This document shows positions 1 to 10,000 of a DNA stretch of 64,000 nt, in pieces. The notes under the pieces were generated by a model. That model ran no database searches. It saw only the letters and a program-made list of their open reading frames with translations, and was not told the DNA's origin. The DNA lies in assembly GCA_015680685.1 (NCBI GenBank), contig MNCI01004661.1, forward strand, positions 1,399,441 through 1,463,440. Reading direction: 5' to 3'. The DNA comes from Gnetum montanum. Taxonomy: Eukaryota > Streptophyta > Gnetopsida > Gnetales > Gnetaceae. Position 1 is the first letter of the stretch; each line of letters starts with the position of its first letter. A program made the position numbers and the translations under genes.

Positions 1-475
1 AGTCTCAGCGGACCATGGTCCCAGTTTAAAGTCCGGGCAGACCGAGGAGTGCTAGTTTTACGTCGTAGCGGACGGTGGTCAGGCTGGTTTATGGTATCAG
101 CAGACCGTGCTGTGGATGTCAGTTTTATGTCATGACCCAGGGACAAAGCTGTGCTAGTTTTACGTCTCAGCAGACGGCTACTTACCTGTGCCAGTTTAGC
201 GTCGTGGCGGACGCGTGCAAAAGATGCCAGTTTTTCGTCTTGGCGGACCTGTACAACTTTGCCAGTTTTACGTCGTAGCAGACGGTTACCATGTACCAGT
301 TTAGCGTCGTGGCGGACGGGTGCAAAGTATGCCAGTTTTACGTCGTAGCAGACGTGTAGTGCCAGTTTTACGTCATAGCAGACGAGTGATGCCAGTTTAA
401 CGTCGTAGTGGACGAGTAATGCCAGTTTAACGTCGTAGCGGACGAGTAATGCCAGTTTAACGTCGTAGCGGACGA
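1..475. repeat. 30-bp tandem repeat array (cut by window edge)
   Basis: A minisatellite-like array. Units begin GCCAGTTTWACGTCGTAGC and continue with GGACGAGTAAT. The last five, starting at 331, 361, 391, 421 and 451, are in exact 30-bp register. Earlier units (226, about 261, about 295) are spaced 34-36 bp and more diverged, for example CGTCGTGGCGG in place of CGTCGTAGCGG. The array starts right after the true end of the minus-strand pol (512), so in that element's orientation it occupies the region between pol and the 3' LTR. Tat/Ogre-lineage elements are known to carry tandem repeats there. Short open frames across the array are repeat artefacts. Confidence 0.85.
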
Positions 476-511
476 TAACCGTCATACCTGCTGTCGACAC
501 CTTCGTTGCTG

Positions 512-3500
512 CTAGATGAAGTACCGCTTTAGATACACATGATTCACAGGATTTGCGAACTCGTTGCCGCTGACGTCTGCCAATTTGAACGCCCCGTTGC
601 TGTATGCGTCGGTTACCAAGAAAGGGCCTTCCCAGTTTGCAGAGAACTTGCCTACTGGTTCACGCACAGCCTTGAGAACCAGGTCTCCTTGTTTGATCGG
701 ACGCTGCTAAAGATTATGATGATGCTTTTGTCTCTGTTTATCCTGATATTTCTCAATTGCCTCAAGAGCCTGTATCCGCTTCTCTTCCAATGACTCCAAG
801 TCCATTATTCGAGCCTCGGTGTGTTGAGCCTCATTTATAATGGTGGAGAGGACCATTCTCAGAGAAGGAATTTGCAACTCGAGAGGTAGCACCGCCTCAG
901 ATCCGTAAACTAGGCTATAGGGCGTACTTCCTGTAGCTGTTCTACAGGTAGTACGATATGCCCATAGCACGTAGAGGATCTGCTCATGCCACCGCCTTTT
1001 GTTGCCGTCGAGCATTTTCTTGAGTAAATTGATTATTATCTTGTTCGATGCTTCAGCTTGACCATTTGCCTGCGGGTAATAAGGGGAGGAAAAGGACTGC
1101 CTGATGCCTAGGTTGTCACAGAAGGATTTGGTATCCACGCTACTAAACTGTGGCCCATTGTCGGTCACAATAGTCATTGGGAGACCAAATCGGGTTACAA
1201 TGTTATCCAAGATGAAATGGCAAACCTGTTGGGATGTAATTTTCCGCAGGGGGACAGCTTCTACCCACTTCGTGAAGTACTCGGTGGCGGTAATGATGAA
1301 GCTATGTCCTGCGGAAGATTTTGGCGTGATGGGTCCTATAATGTCAAGTCCCCATCGTTGGAATGGCCATGTTATCTGTGTGGTGTGCAACTCTGTGGGT
1401 GACACGTGGATGAGGTTGGCGTGACGTTGACACGTGTCACAGGTCTTAACCTTTGTCAAACAATCTCTTTCCATGCGTGGCCAGTAGTACCCTAAGCGAC
1501 GGATTTTTAGGGCCATAGCCCGTGGTGCTACGTGGCCGCCGCACAGTCCCTCGTGAACCTCGCTAACGATGTGTTGTGCTTGGTCTGCGTTAACGCAGGT
1601 GAGCAATACGCCATCAAAGGAGCGTCTGCAGAGAGTGCTGTCTCCGATGATGACGTAGTGCCTAGCGCGTTTACGGGTTGCGTCTTTTTGCGCGCGCGTT
1701 AAAGCAGCTGGTAACTCACCCTGTAAAAGATAAGATTTGATATGATCGTACCATTCAGGCGTGCTTTCCTCGGTGAGAGAGGAGATTTGCGCCGTCTGAA
1801 TGATAGGGTCTGCGCAGTCTGTAATCAATGTGGGGCAGGTGTTAAGCAAGTGCGACGGCACGTGTAAAGCCAGAGTGGCCAGTGCGTCGGCCAGCGTGTT
1901 GTCAGTCCGTGGGACGTGCTGGGCGTCGAAGGTCATAAATCGCCTCAGAAGATCTTTAGCCTGATTACAATAGGGCTGCAAGTGTACCGCTTTGCAGGCG
2001 TAGACTCCAGTGATTTGATTTATGACAAGCATCGAATCGCCCCTAATTGCCAGGTGTTGAACATCGAGTTCGCCTGCACTTAATAGTCCCCTGAGGAGCC
2101 CATCGTACTCTGCCACGTTGTTCGTACAAGGGAAGGTCAATCGATAAGCATGTAGACGCACATCCTCAGGCGATAGCGTAAGAACAATGGCCGCACTGCC
2201 GCCTCTGGCGGTTGAAGCTCCATCGAAATACAATGTTGCTTCGAGGCCTGCCGAAACAGGGCTTAAACTATGCACATGCTCATCAGGAAATTCTGGCTCT
2301 ACAGTTGCGTGGTTGTCAATTGGTGAAGTTGTTAACTGGTCTGCTATTGCTTGGCCCTTCGTGGATGATTGGCCAATGTAGTGGAGGTCGAGCTCCGCGG
2401 TGATAGCCTTCCAGCGAGCGATTTTGCTACTTTCGTACAAACTATGCGTAATGGCCCTAAGGATGTTATTTTTACAAATGACGTTAACCTGACTGCGAAA
2501 AAGGTAATGCCTACATTTCTTGAGCGTAAAAACTAATGCTAAGCAATTACGCTCAACGTCGTTATATCTCGTCTCGTATGCACACAGAGCGTGACTCAGG
2601 TAATAGATGGGCATTTCTGACCCATCCTCCCTTTTCTGACAAAGCAACGCTGCTATTGCTACGTTCGAAGTGGCGAGGTAAATGAAGAAAGGTAGGTCCC
2701 TTTGTGGCGGGAAAACTGTTGGTAAATGTTGCAATTCCTGTTTTAGACTGTCAAACGCACGCTGGCAATCGTCGGTCCATTCAAAATTAACCCCCTTTTT
2801 CAGCAAGTGTTGCATGGGATGTAATTTGTCGGTTAACTTTGAAATGAACCTGCGTATGAACTGTAGACGGCCCTGTAACCCGCGTAGTTGCTTGAGATCT
2901 GTGGGAGGTTGTAACGTGACAATGGCTTTGACCTTATCAGGGTCAACTCGTATGCCAGCGTCTGATACCACAAACCCCAGCATGCGTCCGATTTTGACTC
3001 CGAATACGCATTTTTTTGGGTTAAGCCGGAGCTCATGCATGGAGCATCTTTTGAGGACTAACTCCAGGTCCTCTGAATGATCTTCCGACTTCAAAGACTT
3101 CACGGCTATGTCATCTACATAATCATTCAGCCTTCCTAGGAGGTAATCGCTAAAGATGTACGTCATGGCTCGTTGATACGTTGCTCCGACGTTCTTCAGA
3201 CCGAACGGCATCATGGTATAGCAAAATGTTCCCCAGGGTGTCATGAATGTTGTCGTTAATTGGTGTTCTGGGTTAATACGAATCTGATTATAGCCTGAAA
3301 AGCCATCCATGAAGGATAGAAGCGCATGCCCAGCTGTTGTATCCACTAACTGGTCGATACTTGGCAGTGGGAAATTATCCTTGATTGTGGCCTTGTTCAA
3401 ATCCCGGAAGTCTATGCATATGCGTATACCCCCGGTCTTCTTTGACATGACCACAATGTTAGATACCCAGTCCGACTAATCGACCGCGCGGATGAAACCA

Positions 3501-4018
3501 GCCTGATACAGTTTAGTGATTTCATCACACACTGCTAGTGCGATCTCTGGTTTGACTTTGCGTGCCTTTTGCCTAACTGGTTTGATCTGCGGGTCGAGGA
3601 TAATGTTATGCTGGATTAATCTAGGATCTAACCTAGGCATATCCTCATATGACCATGCAAAGATGGTGATGTTGTCCTGCAGGACCTGTTTTATTGCGTT
3701 GTGCATTTTCTCGTCTAGCAAGGAACTGACCTTGAGCGTCCTGGTCTCACCCCTATGCGTAACGATAGGGACCTCACTAATGGGATCCTCGGTTATGTCC
3801 CCAGCTTCCAGGTCTAGCGTGCGCGTAGACTGTTCCGGCCAGTCTGGGGATGTCTCCGATGTTGCTATGGTTACGCCTGCTAAAGGGGGGGTTGCGTCTA
3901 CTAATGTAAAGTCAAAAGGTCTAGTTAACTGCCCGTATGGGCCTGTCAAGGTTAAAGGTGCTGAAACCGTGATGTCCATTCTCCGTCTGTCCTGCAAAAC
4001 CGGCAAGTGCGTAAACGG
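512..4018 (-). pseudogene. pol: Tat-lineage Ty3/gypsy pol (RT, degenerate RNase H, second RNase H, integrase), two in-frame stops, no gag/protease
   Basis: Enzymatic polyprotein of an LTR retrotransposon, about 1,160 codons in one frame. In order: a linker to RT, RT with YVDD near 3110-3121, and a gypsy RNase H that has lost acidic residues (SNVAI and CKNN where Asp is expected). Next is a second RNase H with its full set of acids (DGAS near 2225, AEYDG, GDSML, TDNTLADA). Integrase follows with an H/H/C/C finger, GLDIIGP, VTDNGPQF and QANGQAEA for D-D-E, then a C-terminal domain ending in YLKRYFI. Dual RNase H marks the Tat/Ogre group. TAG codons at 3476-3478 and 707-709 interrupt it; reading continues in the same frame after each. 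The frame is closed at 4019-4021, with no protease or gag beyond. Far better preserved than every other pol here. Confidence 0.93.
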
Positions 4019-4128
4019 TTAGGAGACAAGTGACAGGATGTTGCTAAGCGTGGAACGCTAACTGAAATTTTGAATGTTGGTGACAGAGCTTGTAATCAAT
4101 GTAACCCGATTACGAGGCGATAAGATGT

Positions 4129-4153
4129 GGTAGTTTAACATCATTTCGGACAG
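4129..4153. repeat. Single diverged copy of the 30-bp repeat unit
   Basis: TAGTTTAACATCATTTCGGACAG-like sequence resembles the array unit at 1-475 (AGTTTAACGTCGTAGCGGACGA) over about 22 bases. It lies between the 5' end of the minus-strand pol and the putative plus-strand promoter. It could be chance or a relic unit tying the two sides of this block to one element. Confidence 0.35.
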
Positions 4154-4223
4154 TGAAGCGTGCGATGTCGATCGAATTAATACCAAATTTTCGGATTCCG
4201 TTTCGGGAAAGTTCCGCTTTAAT

Positions 4224-4257
4224 CCAATATCAAGTCGGCGATCTTCGCGTATAAGTA
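4224..4257 (+). promoter_or_regulatory. Putative plus-strand core promoter (CCAAT and TATA)
   Basis: CCAAT at 4224-4228 and TATAAGTA at 4250-4257, followed by a purine-rich leader and an ATG at 4435. It lies in the 415 bp between the minus-strand pol and the first candidate plus-strand exon, so the two reading directions diverge from here. Inferred from motifs and position only. Confidence 0.4.
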
Positions 4258-4434
4258 GGTGGTTTTTTGATGAAATTGGTCGCTAGCTATCTGGATTTGA
4301 ATTTCACAAGGAAGAACAGAGAAAGAAGCAGAGCAAAGAGCAGAAAGAGCAGGGAGAAGGAAAATAGGCGACAGAGGCGTATAACCTGTCTAATATCTAT
4401 AAGCGAGCTGTAAAGAAACTCTGCGACTATCGTG

Positions 4435-4553
4435 ATGGCACCAAAGGCAAAGAAGCAGAATTCCAAATTGGCGAAAATCGACGAAGTGCAGGCAAGCCTG
4501 AACCGTGTTTCGCGGGCGTTGATTGATGTCTGCGACCCGACGCCTCTCAACCG
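4435..4553 (+). CDS. Candidate first coding exon of the spliced gene (partial)
   Basis: An ATG opens a 40-codon frame with a lysine-rich start (MAPKAKKQ) that meets TAG at 4555. A possible donor, CCG|GTAGGC, sits just before that stop. It is plausible as the first exon of the gene at 5643-8452 because of strand, composition and the upstream TATA. However, the donor leaves two bases of a codon while the next visible exon needs one, so at least one further exon would have to lie inside the assembly gap, or another donor is used. It could equally be an upstream ORF or chance. Confidence 0.35.
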
Positions 4554-4686
4554 GTAGGCGATTCTTTACGCTCGGTCTATATAGCTTTTTTTTTGTTTCG
4601 TTTGTTCAAATGTCTTTAGCGTGAATGCGTGCGTCAAATTATGGACCTCGGCTTAGTGCGAGGGTTTTGATGAGGTTGCGTTCATT

Positions 4687-5539
4687 NNNNNNNNNNNNNN
4701 NNNNNNNNNNNNNNNNNNNNNNNNNNNNNNNNNNNNNNNNNNNNNNNNNNNNNNNNNNNNNNNNNNNNNNNNNNNNNNNNNNNNNNNNNNNNNNNNNNNN
4801 NNNNNNNNNNNNNNNNNNNNNNNNNNNNNNNNNNNNNNNNNNNNNNNNNNNNNNNNNNNNNNNNNNNNNNNNNNNNNNNNNNNNNNNNNNNNNNNNNNNN
4901 NNNNNNNNNNNNNNNNNNNNNNNNNNNNNNNNNNNNNNNNNNNNNNNNNNNNNNNNNNNNNNNNNNNNNNNNNNNNNNNNNNNNNNNNNNNNNNNNNNNN
5001 NNNNNNNNNNNNNNNNNNNNNNNNNNNNNNNNNNNNNNNNNNNNNNNNNNNNNNNNNNNNNNNNNNNNNNNNNNNNNNNNNNNNNNNNNNNNNNNNNNNN
5101 NNNNNNNNNNNNNNNNNNNNNNNNNNNNNNNNNNNNNNNNNNNNNNNNNNNNNNNNNNNNNNNNNNNNNNNNNNNNNNNNNNNNNNNNNNNNNNNNNNNN
5201 NNNNNNNNNNNNNNNNNNNNNNNNNNNNNNNNNNNNNNNNNNNNNNNNNNNNNNNNNNNNNNNNNNNNNNNNNNNNNNNNNNNNNNNNNNNNNNNNNNNN
5301 NNNNNNNNNNNNNNNNNNNNNNNNNNNNNNNNNNNNNNNNNNNNNNNNNNNNNNNNNNNNNNNNNNNNNNNNNNNNNNNNNNNNNNNNNNNNNNNNNNNN
5401 NNNNNNNNNNNNNNNNNNNNNNNNNNNNNNNNNNNNNNNNNNNNNNNNNNNNNNNNNNNNNNNNNNNNNNNNNNNNNNNNNNNNNNNNNNNNNNNNNNNN
5501 NNNNNNNNNNNNNNNNNNNNNNNNNNNNNNNNNNNNNNN
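4687..5539. other. Assembly gap (853 N)
   Basis: Unknown bases. Any exon, gag/protease sequence or LTR end between the minus-strand pol and the plus-strand gene would be hidden here. The order and orientation of the two sides rest on the scaffolding. Confidence 1.
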
Positions 5540-5642
5540 GCTGCCGTTTGGCCCCGGTAAGGTTGTTGCATGTCTAGTGCTATTGACTAGTTATGATTAT
5601 TGCAATAAGGTTTGTGTAATGTCTTATTTTTTTGAGTTATAG

Positions 5643-8452
5643 TCCGGGAATCTCGGGAGATTACCCTAACAATTTCCGGCCGCGAGGCGAGGGATGTCCT
5701 CTTCCGTTATGGGGACATCAAAGAGGCACAGCGTTGGCTTGGCCACTCAGCGGCCCCAGCCGTGGTGGTGACTAACCTCCAGACGGCAGGACTGCTGCAC
5801 CTGTTTTTAGCCGCCACCCCTGACGTTCCCGCCAGCGAGATGATCGGCTTGGTGGACTCCTTTAATGCGAAGGCCGACCGTTTCAGCACATGCGTGCACA
5901 ACGTGCGTGTGAATTTTGACATTAACGCACAGGTCTTCTCAGACCTGTTTGGTGTTCCCTCCAGTGGCCTTCTCGTAGACGTGAAGGCCCAGAGGGGCGT
6001 CAAAGTGGAGGCGCTTCTGCAAGAGTGGGCCAAGGTCCCTAAGGATACCAAGGGGTTCCCCTGTGAACAGTTCGAGCTGCCGACTGCCAAAACGCTGTAT
6101 CCCCTTTTTCGGGCCCGTGCCTTCCCCAAAACCCTCTCGCAAGCGCGGTACTTTTCAGTGGAACAGACGCGTATTATGCGAGAGGTGCTGGAGGAGGGAG
6201 CCCGTTTCGACTGGGGCAGTCATCTCGCCAAGGGTTTGCGGAGCGAGATGGTCAAGCTTCGCGAGAAGCTTGAGTCTCGCTTCAACGTGCACCATGCCTT
6301 TTTTATAGCCGTCCTCTGGCGGTTTGCGGAGTATTTGGTCGTCCAAAAGAATGGGGTCTGGGTACAGCAGGACCGAGACCAACTGTCCAAACCCTGGATC
6401 GCCCACATCCTCAACACTACCCGTGGGCAGGATCCGCCGGAAGGGATCGGAGAGTCAATGTCCGTGACTACCAAAGGCATGACGGCACCCCGAGTGCGGG
6501 GTCTCGACAGTGTAGGCGGGATAATGCCTACCTACACTGGCGATGCCTCGCGGGGAAAACGCTTGGCCGAGGAAATCGTGGAGCCTGCAGCTCGACGGAA
6601 GAGGCTCCGTGTTGCTGAGGTCCCTGGAGGCGAAGCTGGCCACACCGTAGGGCTCACGGTGCAGCGGACTAAGCCTCCGCCTGGTAAGTATAAAGACTGT
6701 ATACGCAATTTTTAAGTTTGACTAGTGGAATTATGTTCTAACGCATGAGGATGTAAACAGCAAAAAAGACAGGTCGACTGACCCCTGAGACAGGGGCAAT
6801 GGTGTTAAAGAGTGGCGAGGGGGCCTCGATTTTGGAAACAGAGGCCCCAGCTTTTAGCACGCGTCGTGCGCAGCCTTTAGCACGTAGGGCGACCCCAGCC
6901 GCTAGTGGGAGCCGCTTACAGACTGGGGAGGGGGCCCCCGCTACTGGAGCTAGAGACGCACAAACCCCAGTGCGTGAAACGGAGAGAAGTACGGAAGATG
7001 CCGATGACGTTGCTACTGTCACCAGCAGAGGTAATGAGCATATGTTTTTATTGGTTTTGCAGGTTTTTGCAAGAATCTGTAAACAGACAGTATCTAATCG
7101 AGTATGTTATAGGAGAAGGAGATGCCTCGACATCAACTGTTGCTAACGAAGCGTGGAGGGATCTCCCCGATAAGTTTTCCTTCATGGAAGGCGTGATTAA
7201 CGACATGATCGAGCGTCTCGAACGCTCCGACCCTGGCGCTGGTAAGCTAATAGAAGCAAATGTATAATGTCGTGATAATCTGTCATCTGTCTTGATGTTT
7301 TTTTTTCTGTCAGGAGCTCACCTCCGATGGGACCCTGCGGAGCCCATTGACCTGGACACAGCAGAGCCTCCATCCGATGGGGCAGTCGTGCCACGCAACA
7401 TTTATGACGCAATGCGTAAATGTGCGTTACGCTCGACACGCTCCGTGTGGGAAAGCAGAAATATTAACGAGGCTCTATGGAAAAAACTGCAGCGATCAGA
7501 ACAGAGGGTCGAGTCCTTGACTAAGGAAGTCGAGGACCTGAGGGCGCGCTACGAGTTCCTACAGGCTCGCGTGACCGGCGACGAAGACTGGCGTACTGCT
7601 ATGATTGATCACTCTCGTTATTGGACAGCGATCAGGAACAGCGTACAGACCAGCCGAGCGTTGGTCGAGCAAAGGATGCAAATAGAGCTTCTTGCTCAAA
7701 AGAGCCGAGACTGGAGGGACTACTGCGCGGGTGTTCAGGAATGGGGGCAGAAAGAGAAGGACCACAAGCACGTGTACAAAAGGGAAAGCGCAGCCTATAG
7801 GAAATGCTACCGTGAGTCTGCTATTAAAGCACGGTCTCTGGAGGTCTTTGTGGACACCATCAGAGCGTCCGAGGCCTTCAAGAAATTTGAAGAACAGGTG
7901 ACAGTCACTGCCTCTCCAGAGAGAGCAATGGTCTTTCCTGGGAATCAAACTTCAATCCCTACCTTCTACCCGGACCCTCCTGCTTGGAGCAGCGTGGAGA
8001 AAGGAAAGGTAAAAGCAGGGATGGCTTTGGGCGAAGATGCGTGGCAAGACCTAACAGAGGACGAAATTATGAAGCGTTTGTGGGCTGGCTTAGATAAGCT
8101 TCCCTTTGCTGCTGAGGCCGGGTCATCTCGGGTGAGTTTACGCATGGCTTAGCCAGCGCGTTTTCAGTCATAACGTTGCCTGCTCTAATTTTTTACGTTA
8201 TTTATGTTTCAGATACCAGAAGGTGGAGAACATCCGCCCACTGAGGGGCTGGAGGAGGAAGCTATGGAAGCGGAGGTAGAACACGATGAAGGGCGTCCTG
8301 TGGAGCCAGCGTTAGAAGGAGAATCTCATGAAGAGACAATCTTTCCAGGAGGGATATTTCCCGGAAACGATGACCTAATGGAGGACGACCTTATGGGTTT
8401 AGACTTGGAGTTGAAAGACACGGGCGATAGTGGCAGTATGGGTCACGCGTGA
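5643..8452 (+). CDS. Spliced gene of unknown function, five visible exons, 831 codons open
   Basis: Exons 5643-6683, 6761-7030, 7113-7241, 7314-8131 and 8213-8452 (TGA). All introns are GT-AG and 72-82 bp. The first three are phase 1 and the last phase 0; every join keeps the frame and no stop occurs in 831 residues. Counting from the first full codon (5645): residues 1-290 look mostly helical and globular, with repeated hydrophobic/aromatic spacing. RRKRLR near 317-322 is an NLS-like patch. Residues 325-480 are Pro/Ser/Thr/Ala-rich. A coiled coil lies near 525-567 with further charged helices to about 665, and the last 79 residues are strongly acidic. No signal peptide, membrane segment or enzyme motif is visible. 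The architecture suits a nuclear protein, but that is inference. The 5' end is missing in the gap. It could be accessory cargo of the Tat-like element or a host gene. I do not recognise the family. Confidence 0.8.
6684..6760 (+). other. Intron, 77 bp, phase 1
   Basis: Donor G|GTAAGTA and acceptor AAACAG|CA. It joins G+CA to make an Ala codon and keeps the frame. Reading through it instead meets a stop after 10 codons. Confidence 0.8.
7031..7112 (+). other. Intron, 82 bp, phase 1
   Basis: Donor GAG|GTAATG and acceptor TTATAG|GA. Three nearer AG sites (7061-62, 7085-86, 7089-90) would shift the frame; only the acceptor ending at 7112 keeps it open. Confidence 0.75.
7242..7313 (+). other. Intron, 72 bp, phase 1
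   Basis: Donor CTG|GTAAGC and acceptor TTTTTTTTCTGTCAG|GA with a textbook polypyrimidine tract. The frame is kept. Confidence 0.85.
8132..8212 (+). other. Intron, 81 bp, phase 0
   Basis: Donor CGG|GTGAGT and acceptor TTATGTTTCAG|ATA. Reading through the donor hits a stop within seven codons; splicing continues into the acidic last exon. Confidence 0.85.
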
Positions 8453-8563
8453 CTGTGTTTTCTGGCACCATGTCACAAATATTTTGAAAGTCAAAGACGC
8501 TATAAATTTTGATTGACTATTTTATCTTGTTTTCTTTGTTACTTGTTCTGTTGCCTTAGTTTT

Positions 8564-8620
8564 AAGGCCGTTACGGGCCGAAAGCGTGAATAGTTTAAAG
8601 CCGTTGCGGGCCAATGCGTA
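8564..8620. repeat. Two diverged GC-rich direct repeats
   Basis: AAGGCCGTTACGGGCCGAAA (8564) and AAAGCCGTTGCGGGCCAATG (8597), spaced 33 bp. They lie in the 3' flank of the spliced gene, just before composition drops to the AT-rich background near 8670. They probably mark the right end of the GC-rich block. No LTR terminus is visible. Confidence 0.5.
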
Positions 8621-9200
8621 AACACATATACAATGTAAATCGTGCGTAAATGCCGGAATAGGAATAAGTGCATTTTCACTTTTTGTTTTACAATTTTTGA
8701 TCATTTTTGTATTTCTTCAAAATTTTTTAATTCTTAATAAATTTTTCATTTCTTGCTAATTTTTAATATTTTTTTATTTTTTTGAATGATTTACTTTATG
8801 CTTTATAGATATTTACACATTTCTGTTGATAATGTTTTCAATCATGATGTAGAAATTAACACAGTGTAGTGGGTTTTTATATTATGCTATTAAGATGATT
8901 AATTATGTAAATTAGTGAGACCACATCATCCATCCCTTTAGTTTCTATAAATAAGAGGATTTTATCATGAAAGCAATATGGTTCTTCTCACATGAAACTC
9001 AAATTAACTCATGATCATTATGCCTTGAAGAAAAGGGGAAGGACCAAGAGGAAATGGAAAAGGGTGTGACATCAAGGAAACTTACTAATTCTTTGCACTC
9101 CCTCTATGAGTCTTACTACTTTATGTGTTTATATCATTACTCATGTTTTAATTTTGATGGAAGTATGTTCTTGAAAAATTGTTACCTTACTATGTCATTG

Positions 9201-9631
9201 GAAAGACATGTTACCCATGCTTGAAGGTAGTGCTCTAATAAGAAAAGCACAATCACCAATTAATTAATTCATAAAAGAAAATCGATTCTTGGGGTACCAT
9301 TAAAAAATCAATTATTAATTAATTCTCAAAGCACATAAAAGACTAGTTTTTGTCTTATTAATTAATTCATACAAGAAAAGACATGTTATCCATGTTTGAA
9401 GGTAGGCTACTTAGAGAAACCCCAAAGATCTCTTGGACTAGTCTCATTATGTGATAAGAAAGACATGTTACCCATGCTTGAAGGTAGGCTACTTTGAGAA
9501 ATCCCAAAGATCTCTTGGACTAGTCTCATTATGTGACAAAAAAGACATGTTACCTATCCTTGAAGGTACTTCTCTAATAGGATTAACATTGGTTATGAGG
9601 ATAGAAAGACATGTTACCCATGTTTTAAGGC
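9201..9631 (+). repeat. Cluster of five GAAAGACATGTTACCCATG motifs with an 83-bp tandem duplication
   Basis: Motif copies start near 9201, 9375, 9458, 9540 and 9603. Copies two and three each head an 83-bp unit (9375-9457 and 9458-9540) that repeats through CCCAAAGATCTCTTGGACT and AGTCTCATTATGTGA. Other elements in the window have one or two copies. Confidence 0.8.
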
Positions 9632-9676
9632 ACACCTCTAATCAATGGTTAAGTTTTCAAAAAAAATTTAATGTTT

Positions 9677-9697
9677 AATTAATTAATTAATTAAAAC
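9677..9697. repeat. (TTAA/AATT) low-complexity palindromic run
   Basis: Repeated TTAATTAATTAATTAAT, self-complementary; one of several TAAT-rich stretches in the AT-rich background. Confidence 0.8.
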
Positions 9698-10000
9698 TAC
9701 TTCCTTGTTTTTTTTTGAGTAGTGATGTTTTTATGTGGTTATGGTGGTCTCATGGTTGTAAGTTCAAGATGATGCAATGTGATGTCATTCATAAAGGTAT
9801 GGACTTGCTCTGAAGCCTAAACATATAGGTATTATTGTCACCTTAACCATAATTAACATAAGGGCGCCTACTACAGACATGGTAAAGTATCTTATGCTCC
9901 AATCTTTGTAATCCTTTCTTGTTCCATTATTCACTTACTACTACATATGATTATATACCTAATGATTTTGTATAGTGCAAGATCCTAACCAAGGAAATTA

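Larger units (their letters stand above)
8670..10000 (+). repeat. Remnant of an Athila-like element: non-coding region downstream of pol, part 1
   Basis: AT-rich and non-coding. It aligns by eye with the region after pol in element C (about 51.29-52.35 kb), for example GTGAGACCACA...ATCCATCC and ATCATTATGCCTTGA. It carries five copies of the conserved motif GAAAGACATGTTACCCATG. It continues across the chromovirus insertion at 16816. The matching pol and 5' LTR are not in the window; the GC-rich block interrupts it on the left near 8670. Confidence 0.75.

Noticed and set aside
75-348. Short plus-strand frames rich in CQF/ASFTS
   Set aside because: Translation of the 30-bp tandem array.
1-475. 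CRISPR array
   Set aside because: Units are directly tandem with no unique spacers of constant length, in plant DNA with no cas genes.
539-793. 84-codon plus frame
   Set aside because: Antisense shadow of the integrase C-terminus.
2682-4022. Plus-strand frames of 132 and 168 codons
   Set aside because: Shadows of the minus-strand RT, which has clear RT motifs.
4625-5571. Two 310-residue open frames on opposite strands
   Set aside because: They consist almost entirely of unknown bases in the assembly gap.
7061-7090. Alternative acceptors for the second intron
   Set aside because: They shift the frame, and the first would leave only a 32-bp intron.
5707-7948. Minus-strand frames (140, 94, 129 codons), a possible gag of the minus-strand element
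   Set aside because: No capsid or zinc-knuckle features; the plus strand has phase-consistent exons over the same bases.
8736-8741. AATAAA as poly(A) signal of the spliced gene
   Set aside because: It lies in the AT-rich flank beyond the composition boundary, where AATAAA is expected by chance.
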